Shown piece after piece: positions 1 through 7,713 of a DNA stretch of 28,383 nt. Positions within the stretch are counted from its first letter, which is position 1. The number at the start of each line of letters is the position of its first letter. Location: positions 1 to 28,383 of the forward strand of contig CAKXXW010000022.1 of NCBI GenBank assembly GCA_934378145.1, given 5' to 3'. Source of the DNA: an uncultured Eubacteriales bacterium (lineage in GTDB: Bacteria; Bacillota; Clostridia; Oscillospirales; CAG-272). A program made the position numbers and the translations under genes. The notes under the pieces were generated by a model. That model was not told the DNA's origin and made no database searches. It was given only the letters and a program-made list of their open reading frames with translations.

Positions 1-344
1 ATGCAAGCATCACCTACTCGCCCTCGGGCAAAATCCACCGGAATTTTCCCCCGCGGGGGAAAATTCTGTCCCGAGACAAGGGCAAAAGCCGTTTAACCTT
101 AAGGCAAAGCTCACTTACAGAGTAAACGCACCGTTAAGCCGAACGCTCGCAGAGCGAAAAGTCTTCACTTTTAGCCTTTTTGAAAGTTTAGGTCAAGCCT
201 TTTTAAAGGCTTGCGGTTTCCAAAGGCAGAGCCTTTGGTCGTCGCCCGCAGGCGGCGAAATCCCCTCAACGGCATTTTCTTTTTGCTTAGCTTTTTCTTT
301 TGTGCCTGCTAAAGGCAAAAGAAAAAGCGCCAAACGATTTCCAA
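1..344. repeat. Gene-free segment of hairpin-rich repeats
   Basis: No convincing gene lies here. The stretch is a chain of inverted repeats. A perfect 26-bp palindrome sits at 41-66. Stems AAGCCTTT/AAAGGCTT (195-212), CCAAAGGC/GCCTTTGG (220-238) and CGCC/GGCG (243-254) follow. A longer, slightly bulged stem lies at 290-328, with arms rich in CTTTTT and AAAAAG. The short open frames here look like by-products of the repeats. Such strings of small hairpins between genes resemble dispersed intergenic repeats of clostridial genomes; that comparison is from memory and not tested. Positions 35-108 have an inverted relative at 28247-28320. Confidence 0.7.
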
Positions 345-363
345 TGACGAACGACCTGTATTA

Positions 364-403
364 TACAACAAATGCGGCACCAAGCGGTGCCGCATTTGTT
401 GTA
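364..403 (-). terminator. Rho-independent terminator of the 415-1032 gene
   Basis: An 18-bp perfect stem (364-381 with 386-403) closes on an AAGC loop. On the minus strand it begins about 11 nt after the stop codon of the membrane-protein gene. The 3' arm ends in a T-rich stretch (TTTGTTGTATAAT), which fits intrinsic termination. Confidence 0.8.
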
Positions 404-414
404 ATATTCCGTAT

Positions 415-1032
415 TCAGTCCTTCTTGTTTTTTATATCCCTGTCGGAATCGGGATACTGATGCTCGAGCATCTTCGTCAGGTGGAAATTCCGCGTTCCGA
501 GGTAATACCCCACACCGGTGACTATTATCGCCGGCAGAAGCACCAGAAAATACATCCACCAATAATTGAGCAGCTTCGCCTCATCGGCAGCCCCCGCGGG
601 CGCACCGGCAAGAAGTCCGTAATACATTCCGTTGAGGAAAAGCGTCACGACCCGCATAGCCAGCTTCATACCCGTCTGACCGGCGAATTCGGATATCGTA
701 TAAAGGATCGCAACGACAAGCCCCGGGACATTTGCGATAAGCGAGATCAGCACGCCGCGCATCGGCATAACGCTGAGCTTTCCGGCATCGGAGGATATTC
801 TGTCCTTTCCGCCGACGGGCCATATCGTCGTATAGGTGAGAAAAAGGTAAAAAATCGTCGCAAGAGCGCTCGCGACTATCATGACGGTGTCCGAAAGAGT
901 CTCGTTGTCTCCGCCGATCTTCGACAGCGCAAGGGTTATGACCGCGCCGAAGAGCCCTATCGCAAACTGGTTGAGGAAAAGCCTCACCATCGTATATGAG
1001 TAGCGCCCGAAAAAGCTGTTTTCGTTTTTCAC
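415..1032 (-). CDS. Hypothetical five-helix membrane protein
   Basis: The family is not recognised. The 205-residue product has about five hydrophobic segments with short charged loops (roughly residues 17-33, 45-64, 87-108, 121-143 and 156-176) and a charged C-terminus ending in DRDIKNKKD. It is therefore probably an integral membrane protein with no visible catalytic motif. A GTG start at 1032 is preferred because AGGTG sits 5 nt upstream; another GTG at 1038 would leave no room for a ribosome site. The gene is divergent from the recombinase gene at 1146 and shares its promoter region. A strong hairpin follows the stop. Coding is supported by a long frame with even hydrophobic periodicity, promoter and terminator. 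Function is unknown. Confidence 0.75.
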   Translation of the reverse strand: MKNENSFFGRYSYTMVRLFLNQFAIGLFGAVITLALSKIGGDNETLSDTVMIVASALATIFYLFLTYTTIWPVGGKDRISSDAGKLSVMPMRGVLISLIANVPGLVVAILYTISEFAGQTGMKLAMRVVTLFLNGMYYGLLAGAPAGAADEAKLLNYWWMYFLVLLPAIIVTGVGYYLGTRNFHLTKMLEHQYPDSDRDIKNKKD

Positions 1033-1051
1033 GCACACACCTGCTTTCTTA

Positions 1052-1080
1052 TTGACATTAAAGTGCTTTTATATTATAAT
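1052..1080 (+). promoter_or_regulatory. Consensus SigA promoter for the recombinase operon
   Basis: TTGACA (1052-1057) and TATAAT (1075-1080) are exactly 17 bp apart, a perfect match to the housekeeping consensus. Transcription would start near 1087, about 60 nt before the recombinase start codon. Confidence 0.85.
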
Positions 1081-1100
1081 ATATAATTGGTTAAGTGTAA
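1073..1100 (-). promoter_or_regulatory. SigA-type promoter for the membrane protein gene
   Basis: On the minus strand TTACAC (1095-1100) and TATAAT (1073-1078) are separated by 16 bp. Transcription would start near 1066, about 34 nt before the GTG start. The -10 box overlaps that of the opposite-strand promoter at 1075-1080. Confidence 0.55.
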
Positions 1101-1145
1101 AGTCCGCACGATAAAAATTTACACTTGAAAAAGGAGTGATGAAAG

Positions 1146-2147
1146 GTGCCATACCGCGACGAATTACCGACTATGCCGCCCTCGGTACGCGAATTTGCAA
1201 ACTACAAGGCGGCAATACAGGGCTGTTCCGAAAAAACGGTCGGAGAATATGTTCTCGACCTCCGCACCTTTTTCCGCTACCTCACGGCTGTGAGAAACGG
1301 CATCTCTCCCGATTCGGAGGAATTTGAAAAAACCGACCTGAGTACGATCGGACTTGACTTCGTGTCCTCGATAACTACGGAGGACATATACGAATTCCTT
1401 ATGTACACCGGAAGCGTCCGCGGCAACGGCAGCCGCGCAAAGGCGAGAAAGCTCTCGGCGATAAAGGCTTATTTCAAATACCTCACGGTCAAGCGCCACC
1501 TGCTCGAGACAAATCCCGCCGTCGACATCGAGACTCCGAAGGCGAAAAAAAGCCTTCCGAAATTTCTCACGCTCGAGGAGAGCCTTCACCTGCTCGACAC
1601 CGTGAAGAGCTACCCGAGCGAGCGCAACAAGATCCGCGACTACACGATAGTGACGCTTTTTCTCAACTGCGGTATGCGTGTGTCGGAGCTTGTCGGGATC
1701 AACATAACCGACCTTGACCCAGAGCTTCGCTCGCTGCGTGTCGTCGGAAAAGGCTCGAAGGAACGCATCATATACCTCAACGAGGCATGCCGGGCATCTC
1801 TTGCCGAATACCTTCCCGAGCGGCTCGGAGAAAAGTACAAGTCGGTAAACGAAAAGGCGCTCTTTCTCTCACAACAGTGCAGGAGGATGAGCGTTCAGTC
1901 GGTGCAGTGGATGGTCTACAAATACCTTGATGCGGCGGGCTACGGCTCGCGCCACCTCTCGGTACATAAGCTCCGCCACACCGCTGCGACCCTCATGTAT
2001 CAGAGCGGCGAGGTCGATGTCCGCGTCCTCAAGGACATCCTCGGACATGAGCAGCTCAACACGACACAGATATACACCCATGTCTCCGACCGCAATATGC
2101 AGGCGGCTATGGAGCATAACCCCCTCTCAAAGATCAAGCCCGAATAG
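1146..2147 (+). CDS. xerC: XerC/XerD-type tyrosine recombinase
   Basis: The 333-residue protein has an N-terminal SAM-like core-binding domain (about residues 12-125) and a C-terminal catalytic domain. The expected active-site residues are visible: Arg178 in NCGMRVSE, Lys202 in GKGSKER, His274 and Arg277 in HKLRH, His301 in LGHEQL and the nucleophile Tyr310 in TQIYTHV. Size and spacing fit XerC/XerD, which resolve chromosome dimers at dif sites, though integrative recombinases share the fold. No att site, excision genes or phage genes lie nearby, so a housekeeping or XerC-like role is favoured. The start is GTG at 1146 with AAGGAG about 10 nt upstream. It is first in a tight four-gene run. 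The exact paralogue (XerC, XerD or another) cannot be settled here. Confidence 0.85.
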   Translation: MPYRDELPTMPPSVREFANYKAAIQGCSEKTVGEYVLDLRTFFRYLTAVRNGISPDSEEFEKTDLSTIGLDFVSSITTEDIYEFLMYTGSVRGNGSRAKARKLSAIKAYFKYLTVKRHLLETNPAVDIETPKAKKSLPKFLTLEESLHLLDTVKSYPSERNKIRDYTIVTLFLNCGMRVSELVGINITDLDPELRSLRVVGKGSKERIIYLNEACRASLAEYLPERLGEKYKSVNEKALFLSQQCRRMSVQSVQWMVYKYLDAAGYGSRHLSVHKLRHTAATLMYQSGEVDVRVLKDILGHEQLNTTQIYTHVSDRNMQAAMEHNPLSKIKPE

Positions 2148-2179
2148 GCGGGCAAGTACGATAAAAAGGAACCGAAAAA

Positions 2180-3796
2180 ATGGATTTCACTAATTTCAGC
2201 CTTCTCTACCCCGATGCCGAGAGCGCACGCCGCCATTACAGCGGCGGGGATATGCCCGATATAGATATGTTCGCGCTTGACGAGCTTGGGCTTCTCGAAA
2301 TATTCGACCTCAAGAACCGCGAGCTTTCGGAATTCACGACGACCGACCCGGAGGTCATAAAATACAGGATGGATACCTTCGGCGATATGCTCGAGAACGA
2401 GAGCGTGTCAAAGACCCTTAACCGTCTCATCCCGATACTCGGCGACATTATGGAGCTTCGCCGCCTCGAATCCGACAGCGGAGATACGAACTCCTACCTT
2501 ACGAGCATAACCGAGATTGAGCTTTACATATCAAGCATAGACACCCTCAACGAGGGACTTTCGGAGGTGCGCGGGAACCTTCACGGCAAGGCTCTGACCA
2601 CCCTTGCCGACAGGATCGCCGAGCTTGCCGGAAGCGATTACTACTCTCAGCTCAACAAGAAGCTGAACGAGCTTACGAACCGTGTCAGGGATATAAAGAG
2701 CGTCACGATAGGCGTAAACCTTGACGCGCAGCTCCGTCCGACCGAGGCGGGCGTCCTCTCGGTAAACCCGAAGCCCTTCCGCTCGGGAGATGTGCTTGAA
2801 AAGATACTGCGCTTCAATTTCAAGGACGACGAGTACACCTGCATCGCACAGCTCGTTCCCTTCGGCAAAAAGCAGAACGAGAATCAGAAAACGGCACTCT
2901 CGCTCGCCTTCAATTCGGCGATAAACGATGTCTACAAGTCCTCTCTCCGCTCGTGGAAGAAGATCGTGCAGTCCTATGTGCTTGAAAACACCGACTTTCT
3001 GCTCAACCTTATGCCCGAGATCGAATTCTTCGTAAAGGGAACGGAAATGCTCCGGCGCCTGCGCGACCGCGGATACCCGCTGATAAAGCCCGACATCCGC
3101 CCGATGGAAGAAAAGGCTTTCGCCGCGAAGGCGCTCTACAACCCCTGCGTGGCGCTCAAGATCGAGGGGCAGATCGTGCCGAACGACCTTTACTTTGACG
3201 AGAACGCCACGATCTATGTCCTCACGGGTCCCAACCGCGGAGGAAAATCGGTCGTGACCTGCGCCCTCGGACTTGCGCAGGTGATGCTCCAGCTCGGAAT
3301 GTTCATTCCCGCCGAGGAAGCGAAGATCAGCCCAGTCGACGCGATATTCACTCACTTCCCCACGGGTGCCGAGGATACGATCGACAAGGGAAGGCTCGGT
3401 GAGGAATGTGACCGTCTGCGTGAGATATTCGAGGTCGTGACGCCTTATTCGCTCGTTCTGATGGACGAATCCTTCTCCTCGACGGGAGCCTACGAGGCAT
3501 CCTACATTGCCGCGGAGGTACTCGGCGCGCTCAGCCATGTGGGCTGCCGCTGCCTCTTCTCGACCCACCTGCATCAGCTCGCCGCCGAGCTTGACGAGAT
3601 CAACGCCCGCGCGAAGGAGTCCGGCGGTGCGATGATAGATACCCTTGTCGCAGGTATGGAAACGGGGCAAAGATCCTTCAAGATATACAGAAGGAAGCCC
3701 GACGGAAAGAGCTACGCCCGCGACATAGCCGAAAAATACGGCATTTCCTACGATACTATCGTGAAAAACTTTGACGCAAGACAAAATAACTCCTGA
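2180..3796 (+). CDS. MutS-family ATPase lacking mismatch-binding domains
   Basis: The 538-residue protein carries the MutS core (domain III-like helices) and the C-terminal ABC-type ATPase. Visible motifs are Walker A TGPNRGGKS (349-357), Walker B LVLMDESF (425-432), the signature-like segment around TIDKGRLGEE (400-409) and the switch histidines in STHLHQL (461-467). True MutS is about 850 residues with an N-terminal mismatch-recognition domain, and MutS2 has a C-terminal Smr nuclease; neither is present. It therefore belongs to the poorly characterised short MutS-like ATPases of Bacillota, and its DNA substrate is unknown. AAGGA precedes the ATG by 9 nt. It starts 32 nt after the recombinase and ends 12 nt before the lipoprotein gene, implying cotranscription. 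Confidence 0.88.
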   Translation: MDFTNFSLLYPDAESARRHYSGGDMPDIDMFALDELGLLEIFDLKNRELSEFTTTDPEVIKYRMDTFGDMLENESVSKTLNRLIPILGDIMELRRLESDSGDTNSYLTSITEIELYISSIDTLNEGLSEVRGNLHGKALTTLADRIAELAGSDYYSQLNKKLNELTNRVRDIKSVTIGVNLDAQLRPTEAGVLSVNPKPFRSGDVLEKILRFNFKDDEYTCIAQLVPFGKKQNENQKTALSLAFNSAINDVYKSSLRSWKKIVQSYVLENTDFLLNLMPEIEFFVKGTEMLRRLRDRGYPLIKPDIRPMEEKAFAAKALYNPCVALKIEGQIVPNDLYFDENATIYVLTGPNRGGKSVVTCALGLAQVMLQLGMFIPAEEAKISPVDAIFTHFPTGAEDTIDKGRLGEECDRLREIFEVVTPYSLVLMDESFSSTGAYEASYIAAEVLGALSHVGCRCLFSTHLHQLAAELDEINARAKESGGAMIDTLVAGMETGQRSFKIYRRKPDGKSYARDIAEKYGISYDTIVKNFDARQNNS

Positions 3797-3808
3797 AAGG
3801 AGACCCGT

Positions 3809-5557
3809 ATGAAAAGATTCTTTTCATTATTCCTTGCGTGCCTTATGCTGTTCGCTCTCTTCTCCTGTACGACCGGCGGTGACCCGAACGGCACAACGAC
3901 GGCTGTAACAGAGGACTCGGGCTCACCGTCCGACGATGTAACGACCACCGCCGAGACCGAGGCGGAGAACTCACTGACCCTGCTTTCCGACGGCAAGAGC
4001 GACTACAAAATAGTCCGCCCCGACGGCTCGAAGGACAGTTATGAGACAGCGGCGGCTATCTCCTTCAACGAAAGGCTCAAGGCACTCACCGGCAAGACCC
4101 TTCCGGTCACGACCGATTGGAAAGACAACCCCGTCGAAGAAAAAGAGATCCTTATCGGCATAACCTCTCGTGATAAGGACATAGCAAAGGTCGACCGCTC
4201 TGCCCTCGGCTACGGAGGCTACATAGTCACGGTCATCGGCGAACGGCTCATCCTCACGGCAAACGACAAGGCGGGACTCGACGCCGCCGTGGATTACTTC
4301 TTCTCTCTCTACGAGGGAAAAGGCACACTCAGCGAAATAAAAACGGATAAGGAGCTTTATACCGTCGTGGAAAGATCCGAAATAAAAGCCGGAAGCCTTC
4401 CCTTCCGTGCGATGTGGCTCTCGCAGTTCGACCTCAGTCCGGTCTACGGTTCATCGTCGGGGCAGGCTGACGAGGCGACCTTCAGAAAAAACATCACCCG
4501 CGTGCTTGACAACTGCAAGAGCATCGGGATAAACAATGTGATAGTGCAGGTCAGGCCGAATGCCGACAGCATGTATCCCTCCGAATACTACGCCCCGTCG
4601 TCCTATGTCGTCGGCGCTTACGGAAACGACTTTGCCTACGATCCCTTCGCTATCATCGTCAAAGAAGCGCACGACCGCGGACTTCTCGTACATGCGTGGA
4701 TAAACCCCATGCGGGCTATGAAGACCTCCGAGATCGTGAAGCTCGATCAAAAATACACCGTCCGCAAATGGTGGGACGATGAGACTCTTCGTGCAAAGTA
4801 CCTGCCGACCGTAAATTCGCAGGTCTACCTCAATGTCGGCTACCCCGAGGTCAGGCAGCTTATCCTTGACGGAGCCGCCGAGATACTCACAAAATACCCC
4901 GTAGACGGGCTTCATATGGACGATTACTTCTACCCGACGAAGGATGCCTCATTCGATTCCTCGGCGTTTAGTGAATACGGCAACGGAAAGAGCCTTGCCG
5001 ATTGGAGGCGTGCAAATATCAACACCCTCGTCGCGGGACTTTACAGCATCTCGAAAGCCGACGGGAAGAATGTGACCTTCGGCATAAGCCCCGCCGGAAA
5101 CATCGACAATGTCTACAACTCGCAGTACGCCGACATCTACACATGGTGCGCGAACAAGGGATATATCGACTATATCTGCCCGCAGATATACTTCGGCTTT
5201 GAACACAAGACCTGCGCCTTCGATAAGACCGCCGACAAGTGGAGCGGCATCATAAAGGAGGACAGCGTGAGCCTCATTATCGGAATGACGCTCGGAAAGG
5301 CTGTCAGCGGCGCGCAGGGTACCGAGGACAAATACGCGGGTACCGGCTCGAAAGAATGGATAGAAAACAAGGATGTCCTTCTCCGGTGCCTCATCCGCGC
5401 GACCGAGACCGACAAATGCACGGGCGTCGCCTACTTCTGCTACCAATATTTTTGGAACCCGACGACCGGCGCCGAAAACAGCTACACAAAGGCTGAAAGA
5501 GCAAACCTCCTTCCCTGCCTTGCCGAGATAGCAAAGGCCGACGAAGGCAAGAAATAA
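3809..5557 (+). CDS. GHL10-family (DUF187) lipoprotein glycoside hydrolase
   Basis: The 582-residue protein starts with a lipoprotein signal: a hydrophobic core and lipobox LFSC with lipidated Cys20. A Thr/Glu/Asp-rich linker follows (21-55), then a region of about 130 residues (56-190) resembling the non-catalytic N-terminal domain of some glycosidases. The catalytic part begins near 198 with FRAMWLSQFDL. It contains NVIVQVRPNADSMYPS (243-258), HAWINPMRA (295-303), DGLHMDDYFYP (366-376) and GISPAGN (425-431), typical of the GHL10/DUF187 barrel. Asp371 and Asp372 are candidate catalytic acids. The protein likely acts outside the membrane on cell-wall or plant polysaccharide; substrate is not evident. 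AAGGAG lies 8 nt before the ATG. Confidence 0.88.
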   Translation: MKRFFSLFLACLMLFALFSCTTGGDPNGTTTAVTEDSGSPSDDVTTTAETEAENSLTLLSDGKSDYKIVRPDGSKDSYETAAAISFNERLKALTGKTLPVTTDWKDNPVEEKEILIGITSRDKDIAKVDRSALGYGGYIVTVIGERLILTANDKAGLDAAVDYFFSLYEGKGTLSEIKTDKELYTVVERSEIKAGSLPFRAMWLSQFDLSPVYGSSSGQADEATFRKNITRVLDNCKSIGINNVIVQVRPNADSMYPSEYYAPSSYVVGAYGNDFAYDPFAIIVKEAHDRGLLVHAWINPMRAMKTSEIVKLDQKYTVRKWWDDETLRAKYLPTVNSQVYLNVGYPEVRQLILDGAAEILTKYPVDGLHMDDYFYPTKDASFDSSAFSEYGNGKSLADWRRANINTLVAGLYSISKADGKNVTFGISPAGNIDNVYNSQYADIYTWCANKGYIDYICPQIYFGFEHKTCAFDKTADKWSGIIKEDSVSLIIGMTLGKAVSGAQGTEDKYAGTGSKEWIENKDVLLRCLIRATETDKCTGVAYFCYQYFWNPTTGAENSYTKAERANLLPCLAEIAKADEGKK

Positions 5558-5579
5558 CTGAAACGGAGTCAAAAAAACT

Positions 5580-6230
5580 ATGGAATGTGAAAATCTGAAC
5601 GGCAAAACGATAGTCGCCATAGGCGATTCGCTCTTCCGCGGCAACAAGGACTGCAAGGGCAACACATGGCTTGAAATGCTTGCGAAAAAGCACAATATGA
5701 CCCTCTACAATCACGGCATCAACGGGAACACCGTTGCGATCCGCCCCGCGGGAGTGAACGAATCCTCTGTCCCCATGTGCATACGCTATGCCGATATGGA
5801 GGACGGCGCCGATTATGTCGTCGTACTCGGCGGAGCGAACGACAAGCGTCTCAATGTCCCGCTCGGCGAGGTCGACAGCACCGACCCTCACGAATTCTGC
5901 GGAGCGCTCAACATAATGATCGACGGACTTTCGGAGAAGTATCCGAAGGCGCGTATGCTCTTTATGACGAACTACGACCGTCGCCGCAACCCGAACGACC
6001 TCGGGCTTTGCGACATCGACTATGTGCTTGCGATGGAAAAGGTCTGCCGCAACAGGTCTGTCCCCTGCTTCAACAACTACTACAACAGCGGAATATCATT
6101 CTCGAACAAGGCGCATCTTGCGTGGATGGACGAGGGCATCGTAAGGGGCGAGGCATCGAACCGCCACTTCTCGGCTGAGGCTTACGAGTGGCTTATGCCG
6201 CGTTACGAACACGCCTTAGCAGCGCTGTAA
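5580..6230 (+). CDS. SGNH/GDSL-type hydrolase
   Basis: The 216-residue protein has no signal peptide. It shows SGNH block I with the serine nucleophile in AIGDSL (Ser17), block II in HGINGNT (about 45-51) and block III in VLGGAND (Asn87). His196 in SNRHFSAEAYEWL is the probable catalytic histidine, but the usual DxxH aspartate is not at the normal -3 position (Ser193 is there), so block V is atypical. SGNH enzymes are esterases, lipases or deacetylases; the substrate is unknown. A link to the preceding glycosidase is plausible, for example removing acyl groups from sugars, but is inferred from position only. CGGAG lies about 10 nt before the ATG. The gap to the preceding stop is 22 nt. Confidence 0.82.
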   Translation: MECENLNGKTIVAIGDSLFRGNKDCKGNTWLEMLAKKHNMTLYNHGINGNTVAIRPAGVNESSVPMCIRYADMEDGADYVVVLGGANDKRLNVPLGEVDSTDPHEFCGALNIMIDGLSEKYPKARMLFMTNYDRRRNPNDLGLCDIDYVLAMEKVCRNRSVPCFNNYYNSGISFSNKAHLAWMDEGIVRGEASNRHFSAEAYEWLMPRYEHALAAL

Positions 6231-6495
6231 AGGCACTAAGGATACGAAGGATACGAGGAACGCGACGGGGATACGAGAGATGTGGGGGACTTTCTTTCGA
6301 GAAAGTCTATCCTCACCGTAGGTGAGGAAATACGCCCCCAAAGAACTTGAAAAAAGATTCGTAGGTGAGGATATTATCCTCCCGTAAATAATGCCTTTGT
6401 GCAGGAAAACGGGAGATACGAGAAACTCGGGGAAACCTTCTTTCGGAGAAGGTTTCCCACGCATCCTTCGTATCTCCCGTATCCCTCGTCGACTG
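6231..6495. repeat. Convergent gap filled with nested inverted repeats
   Basis: No gene is seen between the two converging stop codons. The region holds a perfect 8-bp stem with TTCG loop (6288-6307), a 7-bp stem CCTCACC/GGTGAGG (6311-6327) whose second half reappears at 6360-6371, and a 12-bp stem at 6430-6458 with loop TTCGG. Outside the last stem, GGGAGATACGA (6411-6421) pairs with TCGTATCTCCC (6468-6478), making a nested cruciform of about 68 nt. The word GATACGA recurs at 6241, 6250 and 6270, and in inverted form near 6469 and 6479. Confidence 0.75.
6430..6458. terminator. Bidirectional terminator-like hairpin
   Basis: The 12-bp perfect stem with TTCGG loop lies between the convergent SGNH and metallo-beta-lactamase genes. 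It lacks a long T tract on either side, so termination by the hairpin alone is uncertain. Confidence 0.4.
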
Positions 6496-7455
6496 CTAAC
6501 CGACAGAAGAGGCTTTGTATGTGACCTTCTTGCCGTCACTGATAAGTATTATCGTCCCGACCTTGTCGGTGCGGTAGACCGTCACGCCTGCGGCGGCAAG
6601 CTTGTCGAGCGTCTCCTGCTTCGGATGCCCGAACTTGTTGCCCTCCCCGCACGAGATTATCGCTATCTGCGGCTTTACCGACGAGAGAAAGTCCTCCGAG
6701 GTCGAGGTCGTCGAGCCGTGATGTCCTACCTTGAGGACATTGCATCTGAGCTTTCCGGTAAGCCCGTACTGCGAGATCATAGCCTTCTCAGATTTCTTCT
6801 CGGCATCTCCCGTCATCATAAACGAGGTCTCGCCGTAATCGAGCCTTGCAACTATGCTGTTGTTGTTCTTGTCATCCTTGTAGGTGTCAAGAGGCCCGAG
6901 GATCGTTATGTGAAGGTCTCCGAGCGAATAAACATCGTTCGGGGACGGATCTATCGTGGTAACGCTGCGAGTCTCTATCGCCGTCTCAAGGTTTTTGTAT
7001 GTCTGTGTCTTCGAGGTGTATGTATAAGGCTCCATCATAACGCTTCCGACGCTGTATGTGTTGACGACCATGTCGGCGCTTCCTATATGGTCGGCGTCGG
7101 GATGAGTCAGGATCAGATAGTCTATCTTCTCTATCTTCATACTGTCAAGGTAGGCGCGCAGGTCGCCCTCTGCCGATTCGTCACCCGCGTCGATAAGCAC
7201 ATTGCCCTTCGGCGCCATGATAAGTATGCTGTCGCCCTGCCCAACATCTATCATATGTACCTCGATCGTCCCCTCCGTGACCGTGTAGGAATTCCCGCTC
7301 ATGTGGAACCAAGGAACATATATTATCTCCGCGGTGTCGAGCGCCATAAGCACACATACGAGCGCCGCTATCAGCAGGACGGCGATAAGCAATACCGCAG
7401 GCAGATTCTTTTTCCTGCGCGGTATCTTGAACTCCGGATTTTTCTTTTTTGCCAT
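6496..7455 (-). CDS. Membrane-anchored ComEC-type metallo-beta-lactamase
   Basis: The 319-residue protein has a basic N-terminus, one membrane anchor (about residues 18-40) and an external metallo-beta-lactamase domain. Metal-binding motifs are HPDADH (118-123), the aspartate in MTGDAEKK (Asp217), VGHHGSTTS (243-251) and a late histidine in NKFGHP (277). VHMIDVGQGDSILI marks the subfamily fused to the C-terminus of ComEC/Rec2. Here it stands alone, without the ComEC channel, as in many Clostridia. A phosphodiesterase or nuclease role is possible, not shown. The start at 7455 is chosen over one 13 codons upstream because AAGGGGGG lies about 7 nt before it; the upstream start has no such site. 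It is monocistronic and divergent from rpsF. Confidence 0.85.
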   Translation of the reverse strand: MAKKKNPEFKIPRRKKNLPAVLLIAVLLIAALVCVLMALDTAEIIYVPWFHMSGNSYTVTEGTIEVHMIDVGQGDSILIMAPKGNVLIDAGDESAEGDLRAYLDSMKIEKIDYLILTHPDADHIGSADMVVNTYSVGSVMMEPYTYTSKTQTYKNLETAIETRSVTTIDPSPNDVYSLGDLHITILGPLDTYKDDKNNNSIVARLDYGETSFMMTGDAEKKSEKAMISQYGLTGKLRCNVLKVGHHGSTTSTSEDFLSSVKPQIAIISCGEGNKFGHPKQETLDKLAAAGVTVYRTDKVGTIILISDGKKVTYKASSVG

Positions 7456-7525
7456 AAAAGTTCCCCCCTTTTTTTTAAAACTTTTTATGCCCATGAAAAG
7501 GACTGCTTTTCTGTCTTATCAACCT

Positions 7526-7553
7526 ATTATAACATATCACGCGCGAAAATCAA
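7526..7553 (-). promoter_or_regulatory. SigA promoter for the metallo-beta-lactamase gene
   Basis: On the minus strand TTGATT (7548-7553) and TATAAT (7526-7531) are 16 bp apart, and a TGT precedes the -10 box as in extended -10 promoters. Confidence 0.7.
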
Positions 7554-7592
7554 GATTTTTTCTGTAAAGTCAAAAAATAATTTTGTTTTTTA

Positions 7593-7621
7593 TTGACATA
7601 CGGAGTGCTTTGTGGTATAAT
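7593..7621 (+). promoter_or_regulatory. Consensus SigA promoter of rpsF-ssb-rpsR
   Basis: TTGACA (7593-7598) and TATAAT (7616-7621) are exactly 17 bp apart, with an AT-rich upstream region. Transcription would begin near 7628. Confidence 0.88.
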
Positions 7622-7627
7622 TACATC

Positions 7628-7713
7628 TTGGTACGGGCTGATCGCCCGTCTCCTTCCCGTTCGTAAATTCTTACTTTTAATGCGGACGGGCTGATGTCCA
7701 TAGGGAGGTAAAT
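7628..7713 (+). promoter_or_regulatory. Structured 5' leader of rpsF, possible S6:S18 operator
   Basis: The roughly 86-nt leader forms a 6-bp hairpin ACGGGC/GCCCGT (7633-7649) and a larger one, CCCGTTCG with CGGACGGG (7656-7690), with one G-T pair. The word ACGGGCTGAT occurs twice, at 7633 and 7686, so the GCCCGTC at 7644-7650 could pair with either copy. Leaders bound by the S6:S18 complex are known upstream of rpsF in many bacteria. Whether this matches that motif was not computed. Confidence 0.5.

Noticed and set aside
1146..2147. The tyrosine recombinase as a marker of an integrated element
   Set aside because: No attachment duplication, tRNA, phage or conjugation genes are nearby, and it sits in an operon with non-mobile genes.
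2531..3784. A 417-codon minus-strand frame over the MutS-like gene
   Set aside because: It is a mirror of the true ATPase frame and lacks start signals.
6391..7596. A 401-codon plus-strand frame over the metallo-beta-lactamase gene
   Set aside because: The opposite strand encodes a protein with intact metal motifs, promoter and ribosome site.
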